Source of the DNA: Sweltsa coloradensis
Lineage: Eukaryota > Arthropoda > Insecta > Plecoptera > Chloroperlidae
Length of the DNA stretch: 64,000 nucleotides
Assembly: GCA_024449915.1 (NCBI GenBank)
Contig: JAMZAV010000767.1
Span: 248,001-312,000, forward strand
Direction: 5' to 3'
Shown here: one piece after another, positions 37,464 to 48,602 of the stretch
Position numbering within the stretch: position 1 is the first letter of the stretch
Layout: every line of letters starts with the position of its first letter
Program-made: the position numbers and the translations under genes
The notes under the pieces: generated by a model
The model's input: only the letters and a program-made list of their open reading frames with translations
The model's database searches: none
Told to the model about the DNA's origin: nothing

Positions 37464-38103
37464 CTAGGCCGCTTCGCGAACGCTTTTTTTCAGTCGCGTT
37501 GAGGGATGAGTTTTTTTTAGTTTTAAGAATGTGGGATATCTTTACTTTTTCATGTTTCATTGCAAAATCATTTTTTAAATTAGGATTTTTTTATATAAAG
37601 TATTACTTATTGCTATGGTAATTACAATTTAAAATAGTTCTGGATACCCAAAGACTTGCTTTTTGTACGCATTGTAGCTTGTAGGTGATTGTTGTCTAGT
37701 TTCTAAACTTACTTACCTCAAAAAACTTATGTTAAAACCTTTATTTCTATGGATTCTGGCTAACTTTTCCAACTTTTTCTTTCAAAAGGTACTACATCAC
37801 CACCTGAATATACATGTAAAATATGAACGGTGTAGCCTTCCCGTTTGGTCAGAATCGGCCCAAATGTCTAAAAAATATCGCACTAAATATCGTAAAAATC
37901 GTAAAAGTGCGATATTCATGAGAAATATTTCTTTGTTGTACCCAAAAACGTGGCAGATCGAAGTTCAGAGATTTAGAAGGTCCCCACCAATTTTCATCAA
38001 AATCGCATAATTATGCCGTTTGCCCGGTAGAGAGCGAAAAAAAACACCTGAGCTAATTTTTTTGTGGGTCAGTGAAATTGAAGTCTTCGCTTCGCTCATC
38101 CAA
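37464..38103 (-). mobile_element. HINE-A element, full length
   Basis: CTAG at 37464 after A, then GGCCGCTTCGCGAACGCTTT...GTCGCGTTGAGGGATGAG. It ends TCTTCGCTTCGCTCATCCAA. A single copy of the 178-base block is present, against three in the copy at 31863. Confidence 0.85.
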
Positions 38104-40470
38104 CAAAACTAAAAATATTTATTTTCGCAATGTTGAATTTTTAATTTGCTACATAATATTCCTTGCATGTTGTGTTTCATCTGGGCATGTTAACAATTTA
38201 TTTTAATTAAAATATTTATTACATTACTACATTAAAATATATTTTGCATAATTAGTTTAATCTCGAGTGTAATAATTCAGCAGAAGGAACAACATCTTCG
38301 ACATATAATACTGAAAAAAAAATTGCACAACATTTAAATAAAAGTCCACTTCTATACTAAATAGCTTTATTTTTTACACAGTTGAGATAAAATTATGCTA
38401 TACAAACAATGTTTTATGAAATTTGTATATTAGATTTACGTGAACGTTTTTATGTGGATAAGCTTTTAGGTAAGATGACATTTATTTATGAGCCTTAAAT
38501 CCGCTCATACAAATAATGTACTTAAATCCTTATAATATTGACATCTTAATACATTCCAATTGAAACGAAATCTAATTTACTTTATTCAACATTCTAATAC
38601 TCTTGATTCTTCTTTTCATAATCAAAGTAAAAAATATTATCATTATTTAGTCTGTTTTTGCAACAGATAATGCAATCCACTAGTGCAAATGTAATATAAA
38701 ATAAATAGAAATAGTAACGCAAACAGGTTTGTCTAGAATGTACAATATCAAGTATCTACAAAGGTAATAATACACACTTACATTTCTACTGTGCTGTTTA
38801 GAATGGATTTGAAAGTTGAAATAGTATTATAGTTTCCGTCCTGCTATTTATAATGTGTGGCTAAAATAGCCAAAAATGAATAAAGATGTTAACGTTTTCA
38901 CACTCACGTTGAATGACCCGGCACCTCCACCATTTGTAAAAATCAGGATGAATTTTTACTATAGGTAACCGGCACCTCCACCATAATAACAATAAGCACT
39001 ATAACGAAATTTAAAGAATTGATATTTTCTGGATATTACAGCATTCAGGATTTCCACAATTACATTTCTGAAAATTCATATCCTTGTTCTAGTTTGATTT
39101 AAATTATTTTAAAAATTTTAAAAATTTTACATTCCAATTTTCTCAATTTCGATATTTCGATGCGGAGTCCAAATATCAATACCGAAAATATTCCCACATA
39201 CCGTATCGCATCGAAATATCGATATCTTTGTCCAGCCCTACATGTATGGTTAGAGAATTAAATAAATAATATAATACATTCTCTGCCCCAAAGTAACGCT
39301 TTATATTCCTACAAATATCAAACAAACTGTACGTCCATAAAACGTTATTATATTATCATATTACTTTTTAGGCTGTATTTCTTTTCATTGATTTCTGGCA
39401 ATAAATGGTATTCTTATAATATTATGTAGAGTGTGCGAATAATGAATCATTCTTTACATCTGGTTTAAACATAATAAGGATATTATGTAGAAAGGACGAT
39501 TATAGTTTGAAACCCAGCTTTCACCTTTTGACAAAGATAATCGTTGGATGTTTCTTAAGACTGTTTGCCGAGCTCGGCCCAACTTTTTTACAATGTTAAA
39601 TACCCATTTAAAAATACGCTTGCTCGCCAAATCTAGCTTATTTCACATACAGTCTGGACCGCTTTTTTACCTTTAATTTCCATCCAAAAAATCTGAATTT
39701 TTGGGAGATTGTTCAGAAAGGATGAGCGCATGTTGACATTTCAAAAAATTGTCTCTTACACAAAACTGAGAAATTACTACAAATTAACTGTTTGGTGGTA
39801 AACTTACGGTCAGTTTATAAGAAAAGTGTGCAATATTTAAAAATGTGCTTTGATTCCGAATACAACACATTCTTACATGGCATTTTGGTGCAAACCACAA
39901 CCCGATAGGATAAACGATAGAGCTTCCAAGTGATCCAGACTTTACCTCTGCGTTCTGACATGCTACATTCGATGAGGTTGTTACATCGTTACTAGGACGA
40001 CTCCAAAGTCACTGCTTTCTTACACCCTTATCATCATATCCTCATCATTATCATAAATTATTTATTAATAGCAAAAATAGAGTTATTTTTAATACATAAC
40101 ATTTTACGCTTTTTACACTAATTTTATTATTTGAAACACAATATGTGCATTACAAAATAGTACAATTTAACATTATTACCAAATTTGCAAAAATTACCGA
40201 ATTTAAGCCTACTTCACTCCGGGACACTGTTTTGATCAAAGGCGAATGTTATAAGAAATGCATAAGTTAGAAGTTAAGGCACTGATGGGTCAATGAGACT
40301 CGGCCAAACTCTTCAGTTCAAACCAATACATTTTCAAAGACCTGTGAGCGGTGTTCAAAGTGAAGGAAAACTTCAAGTTCATTTACATCCTTAAGATTTG
40401 TTGTCCTAGCAGCATACCGACAGTATTGGCTCGAGCGTTATCCGTTTGACACTGATTCGAGTGGTTTCGG
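38104..40470. other. Intergenic, nothing supported
   Basis: No gene. There is a small direct repeat CCGGCACCTCCACCA at 38918 and 38970. Confidence 0.4.
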
Positions 40471-40517
40471 TATTAGTATTAGTATTAGTATTAGTATTAG
40501 TATTAGTATTAGTATTG
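40471..40517. repeat. TATTAG hexanucleotide microsatellite
   Basis: About eight uninterrupted units. Confidence 0.9.
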
Positions 40518-40614
40518 GTTCTAGGGCGCTTTAACAGCTAAGATTATTCGCGCCTCCGAAATAAAACAATTTCTATATGTTTGAGTTACCACCATATATA
40601 CTTCTTTTCTATGG

Positions 40615-40805
40615 GAGGAACGTAAGGGAAGACGCGGGGTTCGAATCCCGACGAGATCGGCAATCCTGACTGAAGGTGTTTACCAACGTTCTCCTCAGTC
40701 GTTTATGTGAATGCAAGGAATGAAAGCTAATGCAAACCCTCTGACATCCATTCACAATAATGTCTAACTATACCTATAGTTAGACACAAGAAGAGGGGCA
40801 TGTAT
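40615..40805 (+). repeat. tRNA-SINE family 1, near full length
   Basis: GGGGTTCGAATCCCGACGAG (a good B box), GGCAATCCTGACTGAAGG, CAGTCGTTTATGTGAATGCA and the tail AAGAGGGGCATGTATTGCAG. The tail contains a perfect palindrome, TGTCTAACTATA...TATAGTTAGACA. Confidence 0.8.
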
Positions 40806-40844
40806 TGCAGGTTTTTCACGGATAATTATAATAATTGATCCTAT

Positions 40845-40881
<37 letters not shown>

Positions 40882-40915
40882 GCGGCGGCGGCAGCAGCAG
40901 CAGCAGCAGCAGCAG
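40845..40915. repeat. AGC/GCA trinucleotide microsatellite with a GGC core
   Basis: About 23 units, with several GGC units in the middle. No convincing open coding context surrounds it. Confidence 0.95.
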
Positions 40916-41103
40916 GACCTTTGGCATTAGAAGCTTGAATCAATATAATGATTCAGAAAAAAATATATAGACCAAAAAATTGTGAAGAGTTATGTGATAA
41001 GTTGAATTGACCATCGGTTATGTAAAAAAACTTCGTATATATGACAGCTCTTTCGTCTTTCAGCTTTCTCATCTTATAAATTAATCATATGACAAGATCG
41101 TTA

Positions 41104-41675
41104 TTAAGGGGAGGTATAGGTTAACCAACCTACCCAAATTGTATTTTAGGATTTTTGTATATTATTATTCTATAACAATTTATGAGTATGAGATCCGACG
41201 ATCCATTATGCTTATAAATTTATGTTTTTTAAAGTTGTATTGTTGATAGCCATAGCAACCACACTTTGAAATAAGCATGTTTCCACTTTTAAACATGGTT
41301 TTCTCAGAATAATATAATTTTGACACATATGTACGTACCTTTTTTTCAGAAACCAATTTACCAAGTGCCTAAAATTTTGAGATGATGTTAGATGTGTCAC
41401 AATACACAACCCATATAAAAATAAACTTGATTGGTTTATTATTTTTTGAGATATCAAGACCATAAATAAGAATTTTTTACTAAAATTGGAACTTTTGCAT
41501 GTTTTTTAAATTTTGTATTATTTTTGCATAAATTTTTCATGCAGGAAAATATTTTAATAGGGGTTGTATAAAACGTGTTTTTTTTTTGAAAAATTCATCA
41601 AATAGTTAGGGTAAAAAAGGTACTTGAATTAAGCAAAATTAGCATTGCAAGCATATGGCATATACCTCCCCTTAA
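41104..41675. mobile_element. MITE with TTAA target duplication
   Basis: The terminal repeats GGGGAGGTATA and TATACCTCCCC bound a 564-base AT-rich element (41108-41671), flanked on both sides by TTAA. It encodes nothing recognisable. The TTAA target fits piggyBac- or Kolobok-type mobilisation. Confidence 0.7.
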
Positions 41676-41864
41676 CCATTCTAACCTCAAGTCTGCTAAC
41701 TCACAGTCTCACCGCAGGAGCTGCTTTGACGCCACTTGCAGTGCATTGTAATAGTTTACTTGGCTAGTCGACTACGGCAAATAGAAGCTCATCAGTAAGT
41801 CGACTCCAAAAATACATGTGTTTATTAATATATATTAAATTTGTTTAAACGTAGTGATTGCCTT

Positions 41865-42081
41865 CTAGGCCGGGAATGTAGTGTCCTGTTCCTCGAATGA
41901 CCCAGCCACGATGTCCTCTCTCCACACCTGATCAAGCAGTAGCCACTCATCTATGCACTTCCCGATCATGTAGAGTTTGGCAATTACCTTTTCGGAGATG
42001 TTTGACACAGTCGAACACACTGCTATGGTCCTCGATTTAACGGTTCCCTTGGTACCGCTAGACCTACCTGTGTGACTTCGC
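41865..42081 (-). CDS. Terminal coding exon of an unrecognised gene
   Basis: Begins after the acceptor GCGAAGTCACACAG, is open with balanced codon use, and ends at TAG. In the phase-1 reading it encodes RSSGTKGTVKSRTIAVCS, then VSNISEKVIAKLYMIGKCID, EWLLLDQVWREDIVAGSFEE and QDTTFPA. Its composition contrasts with the AT-rich surroundings. The acceptor phase matches the Osiris-like genes, but the membrane module is absent. I do not recognise the family, and upstream exons were not found. Confidence 0.4.
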
Positions 42082-42099
42082 AAGCAGAATCAGTATTCG

Positions 42100-43520
42100 G
42101 GCAAATCATGGAGCTCTTTGTGCTAGCACAAGGCCTCTTAGTGAAAACTTATTTTATATTCGCATATTGTGGATAAGCGTATATTTGGCATATTCCTCCC
42201 ATAAAAAATAAAAAGCTCAATTTAAATCAGAAAGAATTAATTAAATGAACCAACAAACCCAACGTCTAAGTTAGAAGATTCCGAAGATTCCATGAAAATT
42301 TAATTTAGATTAAAGTTGCCATTTGTCCATGAACAAAAATCTATCAAACAAAAAATCATCGGAGATATTTTCTCAGGGCAACCAAATTGAAGTTTTCCCC
42401 AGTTTTCTTCAAAAACTAAAGTTCAGAGGTTGGTGTCTTAAAATTTTAGTTTACTCTTGCTATTTTCAAGCGTACGTTATGGCTTTAAATCCTAGTATTA
42501 TTGATTCACCTTTAAAATTGTAACTATTAGCTTATGCATAAGTTAATGTATACCCTCATCTGAAAACTTGTGTTAGAATACTTATTTTTAATTGTTATTT
42601 TACGAAACGAGTAATCTAGAAAAACAGCTTAATTTTTTTATAAATGAACATAAAAATGATAAATTATTGTTTGTAGTTTCTCGTTTGACTACGAATAGGG
42701 TTTTGACAAGTCCGTCATAGTGACGACTTTATTTCTTATTCTAAAAAAAAAATTAATTCCTTATATATTAATTCTCAATTCTTTCAGTAGAAAAAAATAT
42801 AACATCAGATTAAAAACATGCGTTACAAAATACAAGTTTAAATAAGTATAATGATTCATAAAAACAATCATATTAAACTGCCAAAGATAGTGATAGGTGT
42901 TGTGAGCTTTAAAAAGCACATAATTATTACATCGTTATAAAAGTTTGTTATTTCACGAAAGTAACATAATATCATACACACAAATACTATTAAATAAGCA
43001 TACAGTCTGTTGCGTACTAACTTTACTCTCTTTCCTTAGTAATAGGAAAAACATAGATGACAATAATTACATTAGTGTTCACATTACAAGAAAACTACAA
43101 GCTACAATGGCCAAGTATAGTTTTTCACCCCTTGTGACATGATTCCACCACCACCCCCTCTGTATCCATCCACCATAAGGCACAATTTTATGAGCACAGC
43201 CAAATAGTAACAATTTATGTAATTGCTTTCTATGTAGAATAAGACGATTGCCTTGTCAACCGAAGGAGATAGGATACATCACAACAACTAGGATAATAGT
43301 CTTACGATGGCAATGTGTCTAATCACTTGAAAGTTTCTCAGTCGCTGCTTTTTAAACAGTACAAATGTTTTGTCCCACTGACCAATCAGAGGTTACTTGT
43401 TGGCTACATGCCAAATAGTTACCATTTTTTGGTCGTTGATAAAGTTATCGGTTCATACGCAATTCAACGACCACATTCCAATAAGTTTTATCTGTTAAAA
43501 TCAGTCGACGCTCTTTATAT
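42100..43520. other. Intergenic, nothing supported
   Basis: Short AT-rich open frames only. Confidence 0.4.
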
Positions 43521-43525
43521 TAAGG

Positions 43526-43887
43526 TAGAGGCAATGAAAAATTATGATATCAAAATTTAAACTTTACAATTTTGGCAAAAACAAGACAATTCTTTATATT
43601 TGGCACATTTGTTTTTAATTTTCGCGCATGAATTTGTGTTTTGTGCACTGTATTGCGATTTCGCTCTTTACATGAGAGTTTACGAAAATCTTAAGATAAA
43701 CAACCATGATTGCTTTTGCGGTTTGGTTGGGCCATTTTTATACATCATCGTTCGCAATTACAATTATTAATATTTGTTTTCCTTCTCGCAAATATTATGT
43801 TTACTGCAAACATATTCTTTTTAGGCATTCAAATCACTTTGATTAAAAACTCGCGAATTTTGATATGACATTTTTTCACTGCCTCTA
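43526..43887. mobile_element. MITE with about 30-bp terminal inverted repeats and TA target
   Basis: GAGGCAATGAAAAATTATGA at 43528 and its inverted match TCATTTTTTCACTGCCTC-like end at 43885 bound a 358-base element, with TA directly outside each end. It has no coding capacity. Confidence 0.7.
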
Positions 43888-43937
43888 CATGTAAGTAAAT
43901 CAGTTCTCTCTAGTCCAATCATGTCACTGATAACATG

Positions 43938-44161
43938 TACGGCGATCTTTAGTGTCATGGATCACACGTTGATCTTAATGTCATGGATCACACGGTGATC
44001 TTAATGTCATGGATCACACGGTGATCTTAATGTCATGGATCACACGGTGATCTTAATGTCATGGATCACACGGCGATCTTCATGTCATGGATCACACGGT
44101 GATCTTAATGTCATGGATCACACGCCGATCTTCATGTCTTGGACCACACGCCGATCACGAA
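43938..44161. repeat. 26-bp minisatellite derived from the gene C stop region
   Basis: Seven 26-bp units (43954-44135; GTCATGGATCACACGGTGATCTTAAT with variants) and an upstream partial one. The eighth, at 44136-44161, is the last codons of gene C. On the minus strand each unit keeps GATCGGCGTGTGGTCCAAGA-like sequence that codes for Ile-Gly-Val-Trp-Ser-Lys-Thr in the gene. Confidence 0.95.
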
Positions 44162-44334
44162 CATGGCGAAGAACAGCCCGGCCAGGCTAGAGGATCCGAT
44201 GATCAGCAGGAGTCCCCCTACCAAGATCGGGATCAACAGGAAGAACTTTATCTTGTAGGCGATCAACATCTTAGTCATGTGTTTCTGGAAGAATGGCTTC
44301 ATGGCATCAAACACTTCAAGGACATCCTCAGGAC
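44132..44334 (-). CDS. Osiris-like gene C, last exon
   Basis: Begins after the acceptor GTCTTGTCTTGCAG in phase 1 and joins exon 1 (51710-52136). It encodes PEDVLEVFDAMKPFFQKHM, then the membrane module MLIAYKIKFFLLIPILVGG...IIGSSSLAGLFFAMFVIGVW and ends SKT-stop. Total coding length is 630 bases, 209 residues. The tail after the module is only a few residues, shorter than in B. The stop lies inside the first unit of the minisatellite, so the 3' end of the transcript would carry the array. No AATAAA was found close downstream. Confidence 0.7.
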
Positions 44335-44369
44335 CTGCAAGACAAGACCAGGTTTGCGTTATATATACA

Positions 44370-45149
44370 AAGCCGCTTCGCGAACGCTTTTTCCAGTCGC
44401 GCTGACGGATGAGCTTTTATTATTTATAGTTGATTATTTTTGTCTGTCCAATGAATACTATTTTGTGTTGTCATTGGCTTTGTCGTCATTATCAATCAGA
44501 CAACTAGACAAGTAAGAGCAAGAGTGAACAGGTCCATAAACTTGGGCCACCCACATCGGAATTTCCAAAATGTGAACATGTCCACGTTTTGTACTTGTTT
44601 TGTGCTGAAATGTGCCGTAGTTAAATCGTTTTGAGCAGCTACGGATTAGTAGATATAGCCACTTCAATGTGGGGGGGGATGGCTGAAACGTATCTGCTCA
44701 AAACGATTTAACTACGGCACATTTCAGCACAAAACGAGCACAAAACGTGGACATGTTCAAATTTTGGAAATTACAATGTGTTGGGGGGTGGGGGTGGGGG
44801 GGCAAGTTAATGGTAGAGTGAACCATGTCTGCCTGCCTTCAACAATGCGTGGTGACCGACTTTGCCCTAAAAGTACGTTTTTTTAAAAGAAAGTTTACTT
44901 TGATTGTCCCCCAAATCATAACATATCTCAGTTTCGTGGTTTCGCACGTTCCCGTAAAGTTGAATCAAGATCGGAGTAGCCGTTTGTCCGGTCCTGGGTC
45001 AAATATCTCGAAGATAAGTTCAGATATTCCTAAGGTCCCCTGAAAATGTCATCAAGATCGCATATTTATAAATAAAAAAATAAACAAACAACAGCAGAAC
45101 TAATTTTCTCAGGGAAAGTGAAATTGAAGTCTTCGCTTTGCTCATCCAA
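44370..45149 (-). mobile_element. HINE-A element carrying a foldback insertion
   Basis: GCCGCTTCGCGAACGCTTTT...GTCGCGCTGACGGATGAGC to TCTTCGCTTTGCTCATCCAA. The terminal CTAG has decayed to CAAAG. The interior is interrupted by the inverted repeat at 44533-44813. Confidence 0.75.
44533..44813. repeat. Inverted repeat (foldback) nested in HINE-A
   Basis: CCATAAACTTGG...CAAAACGATTTAACTACGGC-type arms of about 110 bases. One contains CGTAGTTAAATCGTTTTGAG and the other its complement, around a short centre near 44650-44690. G-rich runs (GGGGGGGGATGG, GGGGGGTGGGGGTGGGGGGG) edge the right half. Confidence 0.8.
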
Positions 45150-45694
45150 TTACATTTGACGGAGAAAAAAGTTCGTTGAATAAATAAAAAAATCTCCTCT
45201 TCAGGATGGTTTTTTTGTAAACAATGTGGTAACTACTCCTCAAAACACGTTAAAATTATTTAAAATTACATCATATTTGATTGCGATTGGCTATGAAATG
45301 AGAATCGGAGTATCATATTATTGTAGTCATGAGTTATTCTATGTACTCGCCTCTGCATTTCAACATACTCGAAATGGGTAAGTATTATAATCTCACAATT
45401 ATTCTTTTAAGAATGAGCCGTGAGTTCTTATGTGTCTATCAATGCTGATTTTTATCTAATTTTTATCTTGACGTTAACATATTCTATCTTTATTCTATTG
45501 ATATAAATGGCCAAGCATGACTAGTGCGGGATGGTGTGATAGTTTGGGGGAAAATAGTAATTCGTAGCAATGTTAATGCACAGTGCGCATATATACTGTG
45601 TATATATGTGTGTATTCCTTGCAAACGTCATACACCTTGAATACAAGGTTTTTAATCATAAGTTTGCCCTGGACTTATAATTTTGAACTTGTTA
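45150..45694. other. Intronic, nothing supported
   Basis: No repeat or exon recognised. Confidence 0.4.
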
Positions 45695-46697
45695 TGTATT
45701 GTATTGTATTTATTAGCCTCGTTTAGTTCATATACATTAACGTATAAAACATATAAAATACTGAACATTTGAGTTGTCATTAATTTATAAAAGTTTTCAA
45801 AACACTAAAACTATAATTAAAAAATAGCTAAGAGAGTGTTCATGCAGAATCGGCAAAAAACCTTTATAAAACTGCGTGCTTTGGGAGAGTCGATCTAAAT
45901 TGCTCTACAGAATAATAACATTTATCTAAAAGCATGGCTTTGGTTTCTTTCTTAAAACGAGTAAATCTTTGATATTCCTGATGTGTAACTGTTCAGAATT
46001 GTAAAGGTTTGTGCCCGACACTGCAACCTTTTTTGTCTCATTGATAGCTACACTTTGGTGCCCTTAGTTTATCCTTATTCCTAGTATTAAAATTATGAAA
46101 CTCTGAACTACTAGTAAAAAGGTGAAGATTTTTGTGAACAAAAATTACTATTTCATAAATGTATACACAGGGCATGGGTAAAATGCATAGTCGTTTGAAC
46201 AGAGGTCTGCAGCTAGTCCGGTAGCCAGACTTAGTTATTGATCATATGGCTTTCTTCTGTAAAATAAATATTTTGTTGCTGTCAGTTGAATCCCCCCAAA
46301 GAGCAATTCCGTAAGTCATTACTGCGTGAAAGTATGAAAAATACATCGATCTTAAAGAGGTGTCGTTTACCATTCGGTTGAGTTTTTTTAGTATAAAACA
46401 TGCAGTTGCTAGTTTAGGTGTAAGTTTTTTAATATGCAATTTCCAGCTTATGTTACTATCTAAAAGCAATCCTAGAAAATTTGCATCTTTTGATACTGGA
46501 ATTTTGTCCGAGGCGTCCGTTCCATCATTAAAAATGTGAATATCTACTAAAAATTCGCTTTTGTTCGTATGAAAGTATACCAGTACCGTTTTCGCGTTAT
46601 TGAGAGAAAGATCATTTACTTTAAACCTCTCGTCATTTTCTTTAGTAGAACTGTTGGCTGATCGTTCCAGTACTTCCCTCTCTGTATGACATCTCAA
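45695..46697 (-). mobile_element. LINE relic (Jockey-like ORF2 C-terminus and 3' end)
   Basis: The minus strand reads LSLNNAKTVLVYFHTNKSEF, DANFLGLLLDSNISWKLHIK and MTYGIALWGDSTDSNKIFIL (RT thumb and after) to a break at 46242. Further on, in other frames, CILPMPCVYIYEIVIFVHKN and FHNFNTRNKDKL give the usual C-terminus. The 3' end is marked by AATAAATACAATACAATAC near 45700. The catalytic RT motifs are missing, and there is more than one frame break. Confidence 0.75.
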
Positions 46698-48529
46698 TGA
46701 ATGTAATTTTCTAATTGATCACATTTTTACTATTAAATTTGTCTGCACCTACTATTTCTAATCGAAAGCAGCTAAGCCAGGATCATGAAGGAGCTACCCA
46801 GAACTTGTTTCTCGACTTCATTCTAGGCAAACACTCCCGTAGGTATAATTGATTAGCGGAAGACCCGGGTTCAATCTCCTGACAGATTTAATTATTTCTG
46901 GCATATTTACCATATAATTGCTAAAACAACTTGCATGCTAATATTCATTGGTCTAAAGTGGAAAATTAACATTTGAAATTAATGTGCACATAGGTGTGTC
47001 CATCCAATAATGAACGTAATAAAGTCGGACCTTAAGGTGCATACATGCTCTCTATGTTGTAACACTGCATACAAAGTTACTTGTTCGGGCGTGTAATTTG
47101 ATACATGACGTTTAATTACGAAGCGTATGATTAAGTACGAATGTAATGACGTACAATTATCAGCAAGTCAACGAGTAGCTAGGAGGCAACTAATATTAAT
47201 CATATGCTAATGATGTTTTTCAGCTGGGAGATCGGTCTGCAAATTAAGTGCGAATTACAAGGAGGCAGCCGCTCCGATTTATTAGAGAACCTACCACTGG
47301 TTCATGATGTGATGAACATTGATAATACATCGAGATACGATAGTAGAGAGGACAATAATCAAAGCTAGTTGACTATTATAGAGGTCGGTGTTTACAATTC
47401 GACTCACGGACACAATGTTCTGAACAGAGAGAGATACGTTTTACTATTTAATAATATGATGAAATCACATTTTGAGTGTCAACACAGCTTAATGATTCGC
47501 AATAATTATGATTTCAAAAATATTTCGGGTTGTAGAGGTATTAAAGGGACGTATTCACTCGCTTAACTCAAAAAATATATTTCATTCAGGCCAAATAGTT
47601 ATGAATTTAGAAATCATCAGAAAAGTTATCGGGTCCACCATGACCCGAAAAAAATTGTCAAACTTGGTACTTTTCTAGCTAGATCCCATCAGCAAAATTC
47701 TCCCACAAGAAATAACATGGGGACGATCTTTATGCCCCGTGACCTTGGAGGATTTTGATCCAAAAATATATTGACCATTATTGACGTACTCGGCAACCTT
47801 TTCCGTAAAACCTCTTTTATTACAAAAAAAAAATTGGGCAATGGTTCAGTCAAAATAGTTGATTACCAAGAAGGGGTGCGATTTTGGTATGCATAGGCCT
47901 ATGTTTGCGTGTTTGAGAGTGTATTTGTGCACAGTTTCAAGACATGATGTTTTAAAGGGTCATTTTAAGATAAGTATGATGCTCTACTAGTATTGTGGGA
48001 CAAAAATGAAGCAGGTTAACGCCGATTTAAGAAATTTCCCAAGACGCCAATTTTCGCAAATTTCTGGATCAACAAAATCGAAAAATTCGTTTAAAATCAC
48101 AATCACCAGATATGATTTTTAAACAGTCATTTAAGTATTATGCATTTGCTTAATTAGCATTATGCTATAGATTATCTGGTAAAAAATATTTGTTTGGGGT
48201 AATAGCCTCTTTAAGTGTGAAATCATTATTACTGTTGATTAAAACTATAGCGTTCTAAAAACTGAAAATAAAGAAGCCTACCGTAAATACAATTCTAAGT
48301 CCTACGTAGTAATTTGATGACATATGGACGGAGGACGGGTTCTATAGAGAGAGGGAGTTTTGCTTCAACTAAGTTGAGTATCTAAGTGGAGGGGTGATTG
48401 TTGTTGCGGGATAATGTTCGAGAGCTAAGCTAGATAAATCAACCGTCTTTGTTCTTAGCAACATAATGGACATACATATTCAATGTGTTTACGGAGACGT
48501 AAATCTATCCATCAATCTCTATAATAACT
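46698..48529. other. Intronic, nothing firmly supported
   Basis: A motif GACCTCCCGTAGGTATAATTGATT-like (46830) recurs at 31645-31672. A weak TTAA-flanked pair (47540 and 48212) was noted but not accepted. Confidence 0.35.
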
Positions 48530-48602
48530 TTGTGGGATGCCTGCTCAGGGTGCAATTCATGCCCCTCTTCTAACTATAGGTATGTTGCGGATAGGACAAT
48601 TG

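Noticed and set aside
40845..40915. Polyglutamine/alanine coding repeat
   Set aside because: No open frame with coding character extends beyond the microsatellite on either side.
47540..48216. A TTAA-flanked MITE (TTAAAGGGACGTATTC / GTAATAGCCTCTTTAA)
   Set aside because: The terminal match is short and imperfect, so it is not supported without other copies.
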